Assembly: GCA_964527835.1 (NCBI GenBank)
Contig: CAZGNV010000008.1
Coordinates: 31,376 to 95,375 of the forward strand
Direction of reading: 5' to 3'
Length of the DNA stretch: 64,000 nt
Source of the DNA: JAFDCJ01 sp964527835
GTDB lineage: Bacteria > Desulfobacterota > Desulfobacteria > Desulfobacterales > JAFDCJ01
The notes below the pieces were generated by a model. It was not told the origin of the DNA. It searched no databases and worked only from the letters and a program-made list of their open reading frames with translations. Made by a program: the position numbers and the translations under genes. Positions within the stretch are counted from its first letter, which is position 1, and each line of letters opens with the position of its first letter. Positions 50,355-58,690 of the stretch are shown here, piece by piece.

Positions 50355-51406
50355 TTCACCCCGGAGCTCTGGAGGGAGTTCGAAGACCATAGCGGTGCCG
50401 GCGCCTTTTCGATCTGCCGGTCGGTACCGGCGGCATAGACGCCCAGCATCTCGGCGGCTTCGGCGCGGATTTCCTCGAGCAGCGAATCCGGCTCGAGAAC
50501 CCGGGCCTGGGACCCCCAGCGCATGATCCAGCTTTTGATCTCCCGGGTTTCGGGGACGTTGACTTCGAACAGGACCGAGCCGTCTTTTTGCTCCGCAATT
50601 TGCTGGGAGGGATGCCAGATTTTTTCCTGGACGTAGCCGGCCGCATCGGGCGCAAACAGAATCCGGATTTTCACCGGCTGGCCCTGGAACACGCCGAAGC
50701 TGGCCTTCATGAATTCGTCGACGTCAAAATCTGCGGGCATCTCGAAGCGTTCGTCGGTCGAACTGAGCATCTTGATCCGGTCGACGGCGAAGATCCGGAT
50801 CTCCTTTTTCCAGCGGCAATGGCCGATCAGGTAGAAGGTGCCGTTGTAAAACCAGATTCGGTAGGGCTCCACGATGCGCTGGCTGATTTTTTTGTGGCTC
50901 ATGGTGTAGTAGACCAGCTCGACGGCCTTTTTTTGAATCACGGCCTGATTGAGGGTTTCGATGACGTCCTTGAACTTGTCGTATTTTTTGTGGGGACCGG
51001 TGCCGGCCCGGATGCTTTTTTCGATCTGTTTTAGATAGTTCAGGGATTCGACGGGCAGCGTGCTCCTGATTTTTTTGAAAAGCGACTCCAGCGAGTCGAA
51101 AAAGACCGTGTTTTTCAGGATTCGCAGCAGGTCCCGGCTGAAGTAGAGGGCGACCAGCTCCGGCAGACTGAAGGGGATCGGCACCGGGTTGCGGGCCGAT
51201 TCCATCAGCGACCAGAAAGTGGTGCCGTTGACCCGCTGGTTGAAGATCGGAAAGCCGGCCGCCTGCAGCGCATCCAGGTCCCGGTAGACCGTGCGGGGGT
51301 GGCAGTCCAGGTTGTCGGCCAGGTCGTTGACGGTTTTACCGTACCGCGATGTGGCCAGCTTTTGAAAAATCATCCACTGCCTTGCCAGTTGATCGCCGCG
51401 TGCCAT
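50351..51406 (-). CDS. WYL-domain transcriptional regulator
   Basis: 351 residues. An N-terminal winged HTH covers about 5-65 (WMIFQKLATSRYGKTVNDLA, HPRTVYRDLDALQAAGFPI). The WYL domain spans about 160-215 (RIVEPYRIWFYNGTFYLIGH, RIFAVDRIKML). A WCX C-terminal domain follows (PVKIRILFAPDAAGYVQEKI, WIMRWGSQARVLEPDSLL). WYL regulators such as PafBC and DriD respond to single-stranded DNA in the DNA-damage response; others control defence loci. Its own promoter (CATAAT with TTGCCC 16 bases upstream) lacks the shared operator. It is the only regulator encoded among the five operator-bearing operons and the best candidate reader. Confidence 0.92.
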   Translation of the reverse strand: MARGDQLARQWMIFQKLATSRYGKTVNDLADNLDCHPRTVYRDLDALQAAGFPIFNQRVNGTTFWSLMESARNPVPIPFSLPELVALYFSRDLLRILKNTVFFDSLESLFKKIRSTLPVESLNYLKQIEKSIRAGTGPHKKYDKFKDVIETLNQAVIQKKAVELVYYTMSHKKISQRIVEPYRIWFYNGTFYLIGHCRWKKEIRIFAVDRIKMLSSTDERFEMPADFDVDEFMKASFGVFQGQPVKIRILFAPDAAGYVQEKIWHPSQQIAEQKDGSVLFEVNVPETREIKSWIMRWGSQARVLEPDSLLEEIRAEAAEMLGVYAAGTDRQIEKAPAPLWSSNSLQSSGVN

Positions 51407-51513
51407 AATCCACTTCCTTGAAGTTCAATTGTGAAATTTGGAGCTGAAACCTCATTATGGCTATCGGCCAAAGGTGGGCAAACTTGAGCAACCCGGTATG
51501 GCAACGATTTTAA

Positions 51514-51546
51514 TTGACCGGATCTGTCAAAAGCCTGTGATAGCAT
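51514..51546 (+). promoter_or_regulatory. WYL-regulon-type promoter of the second GspE gene (site D)
   Basis: TTGACCGGATCTGTCAA (51514-51530) is followed by ten bases and TAGCAT (51541-51546). The 17-mer is identical to site C. It lies 107 bases upstream of the WYL regulator's own start codon on the other strand and 70 bases before the GspE start. Confidence 0.75.
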
Positions 51547-51615
51547 CTGTTTGATTAGACGATATTACATGAAGCCCAGGCGATGGCACCTGAGGATGAA
51601 AAGGGGGAGGTCACA

Positions 51616-53298
51616 ATGAAGCTGGGTGAAATTCTGGTAAAAGCGGGCCTGCTGAGCGACAAAAAACTGCAGCAGGCCCTGGCGGCGCAGAAGACCGGCA
51701 ACCTGAAACTGGGTCAATACCTGGTGCGCGAGGGCATCGTGGAAGAGGCGAAAATCATCGCCCTGCTGGCCGAACAGCTGCGGATCGAAAAATACCGGCC
51801 GGATAAATTTTCCGTCGATTTTGAACTCAAGGAAATGATCCCGGCGCAAATGGCCCACCGCTACCAGGTCGTGCCCCTGAAAAGAAGGGAGACCCTGCTG
51901 CTGGTGGCCACCACCGATCCGCTGGACCTCGATGCCCTGGATGAGGTTGAGCGTCACGTCGGGTTCGAAGTGGAGCCGGTGATTTGCACCGAGCGCAACC
52001 TGAACCACCTGCTCAACAGCCTTTACGGGTCTTTCGGGGGCATCGGCGGGGTGCTGGAAGGCCTGCAGATCAGCCAGGGGGAGGATAAGCCCTCGACCAC
52101 CGAGGAGATCGAAATGCATTCCCTGCAGACCATGGCCAAGGAAGCGCCGGTGGTGGCGCTGGTCAACTCCATCATTTCCCAGGCCATCCTGGACAATGCC
52201 AGCGACGTGCACATCAGTCCGCGCAAAGATTCCATCCGGGTGCGCTTCCGGGTGGACGGCCGGCTTTTCGAAGTGCCGGCGCCGCCCAAAAAAATGCTGT
52301 TGCCGATTGTTTCCCGGCTGAAAATCCTGGCCGGCATGGACATTGCCGTCTCCCGGGTTCCCCAGGACGGGCGGTTCACCGTGCGCATCAAAAGCCGGGA
52401 CATCAACATCCGGGCTTCCACCATTCCGTCCATTTACGGGGAAAACGTGGTGCTGCGGCTGCTGGACACCAGCAACGGCATCTACTCGTTGCAGCGCATG
52501 GGCATGAGTGCAGCCGACCGGAAAAAGATCGGGGCGGTCATTAGAAGACCTTACGGCATGATTCTGAGCACCGGTCCCACCGGCAGCGGCAAGAGCACCA
52601 GCCTGTATGCGATCCTTAAACAGCTCAACCAGCCGGAAATCAACATCGTCACCGTGGAAGACCCGGTCGAGTATCGTCTGGAGAACATCATGCAGGTGCA
52701 GCTCAACACAAAGGCCGGGATGACCTTTGCTGAGGGACTGCGCTCCATCCTGCGCCAGGATCCGGATGTGGTCATGGTGGGGGAAATTCGGGATTACGAG
52801 ACCGCCGCGGTGGCGGTGCAGGCTGCGCTGACCGGCCACCGGGTGCTCAGCAGCCTGCACACCAACGATGCGGCTTCGGCCTTCACCCGCCTGCTGGACA
52901 TGGGCATCGAGCCGTTTCTGGTGTCCTCGGTGATGGGGGTGTCCTTTGCCCAGCGGCTGGTGCGCACCATCTGCCCGGATTGCAGGACCGCCTTTACGCC
53001 TCCGGAAGATGCGCTCAGGTTCTGGGGGCTGGACCCCGCTGACGATGCAGGCTTTTCACGGGGCCGGGGGTGTCTGAACTGCCGGCACACCGGCTACCGG
53101 GGCCGCACCGGAATTTATGAGGTGCTGGTGGTCGATGAGACCATTGAGAACATGATTCTGCAAAAAGAAGCGGCCAATGTGATTACCCGGGCCGCTGTTG
53201 AAGCGGGAACGCTGACGACGATGAAGGAAAATGCCGTCGAGAAGATCAAGGCGGGCATCACCACCCTGACAGAAGCGGCAGCGGCGGTGATACAGTGA
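51616..53298 (+). CDS. GspE/PilB-type secretion or pilus ATPase
   Basis: 560 residues from the ATG at 51616, behind GGGGGAGG; an ATG eleven codons earlier is less likely. The MshEN domain opens MKLGEILVKAGLLSDKKLQQALAAQ, which in relatives can bind c-di-GMP. Walker A is STGPTGSGKSTSLYA near 318 and Walker B PDVVMVGEIRDYETA. The histidine box is HTNDAASAFTRLLDMGI and the zinc cysteines are CPDC...CLNCRHTGYRGRTG. All catalytic motifs are intact. It is the standard PilB/GspE architecture, in contrast to the TPR-fused ATPase upstream. No other secretion genes are in the window. Confidence 0.93.
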   Translation: MKLGEILVKAGLLSDKKLQQALAAQKTGNLKLGQYLVREGIVEEAKIIALLAEQLRIEKYRPDKFSVDFELKEMIPAQMAHRYQVVPLKRRETLLLVATTDPLDLDALDEVERHVGFEVEPVICTERNLNHLLNSLYGSFGGIGGVLEGLQISQGEDKPSTTEEIEMHSLQTMAKEAPVVALVNSIISQAILDNASDVHISPRKDSIRVRFRVDGRLFEVPAPPKKMLLPIVSRLKILAGMDIAVSRVPQDGRFTVRIKSRDINIRASTIPSIYGENVVLRLLDTSNGIYSLQRMGMSAADRKKIGAVIRRPYGMILSTGPTGSGKSTSLYAILKQLNQPEINIVTVEDPVEYRLENIMQVQLNTKAGMTFAEGLRSILRQDPDVVMVGEIRDYETAAVAVQAALTGHRVLSSLHTNDAASAFTRLLDMGIEPFLVSSVMGVSFAQRLVRTICPDCRTAFTPPEDALRFWGLDPADDAGFSRGRGCLNCRHTGYRGRTGIYEVLVVDETIENMILQKEAANVITRAAVEAGTLTTMKENAVEKIKAGITTLTEAAAAVIQ

Positions 53299-53373
53299 CA
53301 GGATCGGTATTTTGTCAGAGGCTTGAGAGCGGTGGAAGTGATCAGATATAGCGTTGCAGGTCGGCCGGCCAGG

Positions 53374-53891
53374 ATGCCCTTGCGGGTCATGATCACCGAC
53401 AACCAGGATGGCATCGGCGCGGTTGTGACCGGCATCATTCAGGATCGATTCTGCAGGGTGCTCGATCCGCGGACCTTTTTCACCCGCTGTGCCGAACAGC
53501 TGGACGGAGCCGCGCGGCAGTTTGGGTTTGATCTTTTCGTGTTGAACCTGGAAATGATCTGTTTTCCATCAAAACGCAATTTTCGGCTGTCCCAGGCATA
53601 CCGCCGGTCCGCTTCGCTGCATCTGATCCGGCAGCTGCGCGAAACATTCGGTGTGCCCATGATCGTTCTTTACTGCTGGCAGGATCCGGTATTCAAGGCG
53701 GCGATGGCAAAAGAGCGGTTTGCATTTGCAATCCCCTGCAGTGTGCATGCCCTGCGAAAGGCTGTCGGGGCGTGCGTCAAGGAGGCTGTTTTTTCCCCAA
53801 GCCGGTGCATTTTGCCGAGTTGCTGGAAGCCGCCTGCAGGCTGATCGAAGATCGCAACCCAAAACGAGAAGGGCTGCCCGCCGGACCCTGA
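53374..53891 (+). pseudogene. Degenerate receiver-like protein with a homopolymer frameshift
   Basis: The frame opens MPLRVMITDNQDGIGAVVTG, like a receiver, but the acceptor aspartate position reads FVLNLEMIC, with asparagine. The open frame goes astray after CVKEAV. If one T is added to the six-T run at 53789-53794, the sequence continues FPKPVHFAELLEAACRLI, the KP and alpha-5 region of a receiver, to a stop at 53889-53891. The gene is 75 bases downstream of GspE and probably co-transcribed. An upstream GTG at 53332 is an alternative start. Confidence 0.65.
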
Positions 53892-54127
53892 TTTTGCAGG
53901 CAAAAAGCAAAGACGTCAATTGCCATCGCCTGCCTATTTGCATGGCCGATGTTCAGGCCAAGCGCGGTCCGCTGGCCGACGGCAATCAACGCAACCGCCA
54001 TCTCCAATGGGTGCAGCAGATGGTTGTTGATCATTGCCGGTCAATGGTTTAAACTGACCGCATCAGGCGGGCGGAGCAGGCAGGAGTTCGGTCCCCGGCC
54101 GCCGGCGAGAGCTTGAAAGGAGGACCA
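53892..54127. other. Intergenic gap
   Basis: No gene recognised. A partial operator-like TGACCGCATC at about 54055 lacks the second arm and the TAnnnT element. A GGAGG ribosome site for the flavodoxin gene closes the gap. Confidence 0.3.
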
Positions 54128-54610
54128 ATGAGCGTTCTGGTTTTGTACTATTCCAAGGGCGGCAACACCCGCAAACTGGCCGAGGCCGTCGCCGATGGGG
54201 TGGGCCAGGTTGACGGAATTGAGGCTGTGCTGCGTCACAGCCGGGATGTGACCAAAGATGATTTTGTGGGCGCCGGGGGGCTGATTGTCGGCTCGCCGGT
54301 TTACTTCGGCACCATGGCCGCCCAGCTGAAGCAGGTCCTGGACGAATTTGTCGGCGTGCGCCGGAAAATGGAGGGCAAGGTCGGGGCGGCTTTTGCCACC
54401 GCGGGAGATGCCAGCGGCGGCAAGGAGACCACCATGATGTCCATCATCCAGGCCCTGCTCATCTACGGGATGATCATCGTGGGCGATCCCCTGTCGGCCA
54501 CCGGCCATTACGGAACCGCCTGCGTGGGAGCCCCCGATACCGCCACCGCAGAAAACGCTCGCCGGTTGGGCCGGCGGGTGGCTGAACTGGTCAAGCAACT
54601 TCACCGGTAG
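54128..54610 (+). CDS. Flavodoxin-family (WrbA-like) protein
   Basis: 160 residues from the ATG at 54128, behind AAAGGAGG. The FMN phosphate loop is YYSKGGNTRKLAEAV. GGLIVGSPVYFGTMAAQLKQVLDEF and AAFATAGDASGGKETTMMSI are the NAD(P)H:quinone-oxidoreductase/flavodoxin fold. It is shorter than WrbA (about 200). It probably carries electrons or reduces quinones. It is followed by an amidohydrolase gene 17 bases later. Confidence 0.87.
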   Translation: MSVLVLYYSKGGNTRKLAEAVADGVGQVDGIEAVLRHSRDVTKDDFVGAGGLIVGSPVYFGTMAAQLKQVLDEFVGVRRKMEGKVGAAFATAGDASGGKETTMMSIIQALLIYGMIIVGDPLSATGHYGTACVGAPDTATAENARRLGRRVAELVKQLHR

Positions 54611-54627
54611 ACGGGCCGTCATCAGCC

Positions 54628-55440
54628 ATGCAACCAGCAAATGAATCCGAATCAGCGGGCCGGCCGCCGCTGGTCATCGATTCCCATGCCCACTGCGGCA
54701 GCATCGACCGCAGCATGGCGCAGTCCTTCGACGATTATCGACGGCAGCTTGCCGGAACGGACATCGGCGGGGCGGCGCTGTTTTCTCCGGTTCTGGAGAT
54801 CTACGACCGCTACGACTTCAACTTTGCCGACACCGCCGCCTGGCAGGCCCGCCGCCGGCAGAGCAATGCCAGTCTGCTGGCGCTCAAATCAGCCGATCCG
54901 GTCGTGTTCCCATATTTTTTCATCTGGAACGATTTTGCCGTCGAGCAGCTTTCCGACTCGCATTGGGGCATCAAGTGGCACCGCCACCCGGGCGAGCCGG
55001 TCTATCACTACGACGATCCGCGGTGCCGGGCGGCCCTGGAAGAAATCCGACGCAGAAACCTGCCGGTGGTGTTGGAAGAAGAGTTTGACAACACGCTGCG
55101 TTTTGTCCGGCAACTGGCTGAAGGGATCACGGTGATCATTCCCCACCTGGGCATGCTCAACGGTGGTTTTGAGGCCATTGCCGAAGCGGGCCTGTGGGAG
55201 CTCGAAAACGTGTGGGTGGACACCGCGCTGGCTTCTGCCGGCGAGATGCGCGAATACATCAGTCGCTACGGCCACCGCCGGCTGATGTTCGGGTCGGACT
55301 TTCCCTTTGGCAGTCCGTCTGCCGAGCTTAGCAAGGTGCGCAGCCTGGGACTTGATGCGGATGTGGAAGCGGCGGTGCTGGGCGGTAATTTTAGGCGTCT
55401 GCAGCAAGTCTCCGGGCGGCATGCAGACCATGTCTGCTGA
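54628..55440 (+). CDS. Amidohydrolase-family (TIM-barrel) metal-dependent hydrolase
   Basis: 270 residues. Metal-binding motifs are DSHAHCG near residue 19, GIKWHRHPG, IIPHLGMLNGG and the final aspartate in MFGSDFPFGSP. This order matches the amidohydrolase_2 group, which includes decarboxylases and lactonases. The first HxH is H-A-H. The substrate cannot be inferred. It is probably co-transcribed with the flavodoxin. Confidence 0.82.
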   Translation: MQPANESESAGRPPLVIDSHAHCGSIDRSMAQSFDDYRRQLAGTDIGGAALFSPVLEIYDRYDFNFADTAAWQARRRQSNASLLALKSADPVVFPYFFIWNDFAVEQLSDSHWGIKWHRHPGEPVYHYDDPRCRAALEEIRRRNLPVVLEEEFDNTLRFVRQLAEGITVIIPHLGMLNGGFEAIAEAGLWELENVWVDTALASAGEMREYISRYGHRRLMFGSDFPFGSPSAELSKVRSLGLDADVEAAVLGGNFRRLQQVSGRHADHVC

Positions 55441-55461
55441 GGGGGGCATCATTGTGCACGG

Positions 55462-56469
55462 CTAGACCAATTTGTAAATTACACCCCCCCAGGTCAACCC
55501 CGCACCCAACCCGATGAACATGACGGTGTCGCCGGGTTTGAGCATCTTTTTTTCCATCAGTTCGTCAAGGGCGATCGGAATGGTTGCCGCCGTGGTGTTA
55601 CCATAGCGTTGAATGTTGTTATACATTTTTTCATGCGGGATGTTCATCCGCTCCCTGAAAGCGTCGTTTATTCTCAGATTGGCCTGGTGGGGAATCACCA
55701 TGTCCAGGTCTTCAATTTTCAGGCCTGCTTTTGCCAGCAGTGCCTCGGTCAACTTTGGCAGCCGGGTCACGGCCAGTTTGAATACGGCCTTCCCATCCAT
55801 GTAGGGAAAATGCTCCTCGTTTTTGATGACGGTTGAACTGATTGCCCGTCCTGATTTTTGCGCCGGCAGGCCAACACGCAATGCCCCGGCATATTTTCCG
55901 TCAGCATAAAGAATCGATGCGATAATTCCGACCTGCCGGCGGGTTTCAAGGGCTTCAATGCAGACAGCACCGGCGCCGTCAGCAAAAATCACCGCCGTAT
56001 CGCGGTTGGCGGTGGTCAACTCCAGGTAGCGGCTCTGGAGTTCAGCGCCGACCAGCAGAATCTTCTGTGCCTTTTCGCTGCGGATATAGGCATCGCAGAT
56101 CTCCAGCCCGTGCAAAAATCCGGTGCATTGCTGACGAATATCCAGCGCGGGGACCTTTTTGGCGCCCAGACGGTTTTGCAGAAACACCCCCGAACCCGGC
56201 ACGTTCACGTCGGGGGTCATGGTGGCAAATACAATCAAGTCCAGGTCCCGTGGATTCCAGCCCGCTCTTTGCAAGGCGATAATCGAGGCCTCGTAGGCAA
56301 GATCCGATGTTCCGACATCCTCCCCTTCGCGGACCCAATGCCGGCCCTCGATACCCGTGCGCTGCACAATCCATTCATTGGATGTGTCCATCAGTTCGGC
56401 CAGCTCTTCGTTGGTGACATATCTGGGGGGCACATACCTGCCGGTGCTTTTGATAATTGATCGTTTCAT
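55462..56469 (-). CDS. fabH: 3-oxoacyl-ACP synthase III (FabH-like)
   Basis: 335 residues from the ATG at 56469; upstream in-frame codons do not resemble FabH. The catalytic triad is visible as cysteine in IRQQCTGFLHGLE, histidine in IPHQANLRIND and asparagine in QRYGNTTAATIP. The opening IIKSTGRYVPPRYVTNEELAE and WIVQRTGIEGRHWV are typical. It would start fatty acid synthesis from acetyl-CoA and malonyl-ACP, though this lone copy outside a fab cluster may serve a special acyl product. It closes the housekeeping part before the accessory island. Confidence 0.92.
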   Translation of the reverse strand: MKRSIIKSTGRYVPPRYVTNEELAELMDTSNEWIVQRTGIEGRHWVREGEDVGTSDLAYEASIIALQRAGWNPRDLDLIVFATMTPDVNVPGSGVFLQNRLGAKKVPALDIRQQCTGFLHGLEICDAYIRSEKAQKILLVGAELQSRYLELTTANRDTAVIFADGAGAVCIEALETRRQVGIIASILYADGKYAGALRVGLPAQKSGRAISSTVIKNEEHFPYMDGKAVFKLAVTRLPKLTEALLAKAGLKIEDLDMVIPHQANLRINDAFRERMNIPHEKMYNNIQRYGNTTAATIPIALDELMEKKMLKPGDTVMFIGLGAGLTWGGVIYKLV

Positions 56470-56689
56470 AGCATGTAATAGGCAGTCTTTTTCCAGGTCT
56501 GTTATTAACGGACAGTTAACCCGGAAGTGGTGAAATAAGATCTGTGAATGTTGAGAAATTTGAAGAGAATTATAAGAGCTTCGGTTTTCAAGGTCAACAG
56601 ACAAAACCAATTCCGGGAACTTTACTTAATTATCGACGCAGCTGAATCAATGCTTGGAGCAGTGCAGAGACTCACCCATCAGGCCCGAG

Positions 56690-56810
56690 GTAAACCCTTC
56701 AAAATTGGTGATCTTTTATCAGCCTCCGGCTGACGAACCCCCCGCTACCGGCGTGAGAGGCCGCACAAGAGCGTATTCCACCTGATTTTACATTCTTTTA
56801 GGGCAGTTTT
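56690..56810 (+). repeat. Island repeat, copy 1
   Basis: First of four same-orientation copies of a non-coding unit. It contains the hairpin TCAGCC-TCC-GGCTGA, then GACGAACCCC, CCGCTACCGGCGTGAGAGG, and GAGCGTATTCCACCTGATTT, then a degenerate TTTTAGGGCAGTTTTTAAA end. It lies between fabH and the second AAA_14 ATPase. The upstream part of this gap, 56470-56690, holds no gene that I can support. Confidence 0.75.
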
Positions 56811-56818
56811 TAAAATTA

Positions 56819-56847
56819 TTGACATGTTTATTGTCATTTGAGATGAT
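56819..56847 (+). promoter_or_regulatory. Promoter and small inverted repeat before the second AAA_14 ATPase
   Basis: TTGACA (56819-56824) is followed at 17 bases by GATGAT (56842-56847). TGACA and TGTCA (56820-56824, 56832-56836) form an inverted repeat over the -35, suggesting repression. The ATPase ATG at 56850 is only a few bases from the -10, so the mRNA would be nearly leaderless or start from a later codon. Confidence 0.45.
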
Positions 56848-56849
56848 AT

Positions 56850-58028
56850 ATGACGATGAATATGACATTGGAAAATACCGCCGGAAGCATCCCGATTGTT
56901 GAAAGAATTCTGGATTTGAATGCTCTTTTGGCGAAGAAGTCTCATTTTTTGTTCGGACCGCGGCAAACCGGCAAAACGTTTTTAATTCGTCACACCTTGA
57001 AAACAGCACGTGTTTACGATCTTTTGGACACCTCCGTTTTTTTGGCATTAAGCCGGAACCCGGGACGCATTGCCGAGGAGATCGGAGCCCAGGACCGGAT
57101 TGTCGTCATCGACGAAATTCAGCAACTGCCGAATCTCTTAAACGAGGTGCACCGCCTGATCGAGCAGCGAGGTGTCCGTTTTCTTCTAACCGGCTCCAGT
57201 GCCCGCAAACTGCGCCGGGGAGGCGCCAACCTGCTGGGGGGACGGGCGCGCACATGCTTTTTGAACCCGCTTACCTGTCGGGAGCTGGGTGAGCACTTCA
57301 ACCTGAAGCGGGCGGTCACGTGCGGCCTGATTCCGTCCATCTATTTTTCGGATGATCCCCAGGCGGACCTTCGGGCCTATGGCGGTTCGTATCTTCAACA
57401 GGAAATTGTCGCCGAGGGCTTCACGCGCAACATTTCGGCGTTCAGTCGTTTTCTGCAGGTCGCCGCGCTGTGCAACGGCACTATTGTAAATTTTACCAAC
57501 GTGGCTAGTGATGCCCAGGTGGCCCGGACCACGGTGTATGAATATTTCCAAATCCTAAAAGACACCCTGATCCTTCACGAGCTTGCGGCCTGGCGCAAAA
57601 CGAAAAAAAGAAAGCCCCTGGCCTCCTCCAAATATTATTTTTTCGACGTGGGCGTCGTGGCCTCTTTGCAGGGCAGGCAGTTTCGTCCACGAACACCTGA
57701 GTTCGGCGAAGCTTTCGAGACTTATCTTATGCACGAGTTGAGATGTTACCGCGATTATGTATCCGGAGAGCCGCTGGGTTACTGGCGCTCGACCTCGGGA
57801 TTTGAGGTGGATTTTATCATCGGGGACCACACGGCCGTCGAAGCCAAGGCCAAGGAAAATATCAGTGCGAACGATTTGAAATCGCTGAGGGCCCTGGCGG
57901 AGGAAAAATTATTGAAACGCTATCTTTGCGTCAGCCTGGAACCGCGCCGGCGCAAAATTGGCGATATCCTGGTGCTTCCCTACAGGGAGTTCCTTGAAGA
58001 GCTTTGGGCAGGAAAGTACTCTGGTTGA
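56850..58028 (+). CDS. AAA_14/DUF4143-family ATPase, second copy
   Basis: 392 residues. Walker A GPRQTGKTF is at 36-44, Walker B is RIVVIDEIQQLPNLL, and sensor is FLLTGSSARKLRRGGANLLGGRA. A winged-helix-like part is TNVASDAQVARTTVYEYFQIL. The nuclease-like core is GFEVDFIIGDHTAVEAKAK. It is only distantly similar to the first copy (23041-24222), so it was acquired independently. It is flanked by copies 1 and 2 of the island repeat. Confidence 0.88.
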   Translation: MTMNMTLENTAGSIPIVERILDLNALLAKKSHFLFGPRQTGKTFLIRHTLKTARVYDLLDTSVFLALSRNPGRIAEEIGAQDRIVVIDEIQQLPNLLNEVHRLIEQRGVRFLLTGSSARKLRRGGANLLGGRARTCFLNPLTCRELGEHFNLKRAVTCGLIPSIYFSDDPQADLRAYGGSYLQQEIVAEGFTRNISAFSRFLQVAALCNGTIVNFTNVASDAQVARTTVYEYFQILKDTLILHELAAWRKTKKRKPLASSKYYFFDVGVVASLQGRQFRPRTPEFGEAFETYLMHELRCYRDYVSGEPLGYWRSTSGFEVDFIIGDHTAVEAKAKENISANDLKSLRALAEEKLLKRYLCVSLEPRRRKIGDILVLPYREFLEELWAGKYSG

Positions 58029-58200
58029 AGTGAACCCTTAAATGCTGGTGATCCCACCGGGATTTTTATCAGCCTGTGGCTGACGAAGCCCCGCCACCGG
58101 CGTGAGAGGCCGCGAAAGAGCGTATTCCACCTGATTTTATAACCTTTTGCGGCCGTTAGAATCCGTTTAGGGGAATAAAAAACGTTTAAAAAGCCGTCTG
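58026..58200 (+). repeat. Island repeat, copy 2
   Basis: The most complete copy together with copy 3. It has TGAAGTGAACCC, GGTGATCCCACCG, hairpin TCAGCC-TGT-GGCTGA, CCACCGGCGTGAGAGGCCG, GAGCGTATTCCACCTGATTT, GCGGCCGTTAGAATCCGTTT and AACGTTTAAAAAGCCGTCT. It follows the ATPase stop directly. The remaining gap to 58336 holds no gene. Confidence 0.85.
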
Positions 58201-58336
58201 GATATCCTCTCTAATTGGCCGCTTGATCCACTTTCATTAATGCACCTGCCATTTCGTGTCCACTTTACAAGTTTCTTGAATTTGACTGCACAACAAGGCA
58301 ATTCATTGGGCGCAGCGTGAAGGCTTCATATTTTCC

Positions 58337-58690
58337 CTATTTGTTCGATAGAAATTCGACTGTATAGGGTTCCAAGCCCTGTGGGCGAGCTTTAGCATGC
58401 TTCAATAAAAGGGTGGCCAACCTGCTGAACTCGGATCCCGGGATCGTGTGAGGAACAATGATGAGTCCGCAATGCGGTTTCAGATCATTAAAAAATTGCA
58501 CTGTTAAGATGATAAAATCATCCCGATTTCTGGTCACCATGCCCCGTCCTTGAGCGCTTGCAAATGCCAGTTGTTCATCATCAGAAGCTTCAAGCATCCC
58601 GGTTTCATGAGCGCTGACCGCATCTACCCCCTTTCTTCTTAAAATTTCTGAAACCTTAGGGCTGATATCTTCATCCAGGTAAAGCTTCAC
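58337..58690 (-). CDS. DUF5615 PIN-like toxin
   Basis: 117 residues. The DUF5615 core MKLYLDEDISPKVSEILRRKG is followed by ASDDEQLAFASAQGRGMVTRNRDDF, preserving PIN-like acidic positions (D6, E7, D8 and the later DD). The family is the presumed toxin of DUF5615/DUF433 modules. The start overlaps the antitoxin stop by four bases. Confidence 0.85.
   Translation of the reverse strand: MKLYLDEDISPKVSEILRRKGVDAVSAHETGMLEASDDEQLAFASAQGRGMVTRNRDDFIILTVQFFNDLKPHCGLIIVPHTIPGSEFSRLATLLLKHAKARPQGLEPYTVEFLSNK

Noticed and set aside
54054..54080. Sixth copy of the regulon operator (TGACCGCATC)
   Set aside because: The second half (TGTCAA) and the TAnnnT element are missing; it is only a ten-base partial match.
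56548..56733. 61-codon frame between fabH and the second AAA_14 ATPase
   Set aside because: Runs into the island repeat for its C-terminus and has no ribosome site; perhaps a gene remnant, but I cannot support it.
58250..58330. CACAACAAGGCAATTC resembling an integron site start
   Set aside because: The core triplet context does not fit and no complementary end is found within 150 bases.
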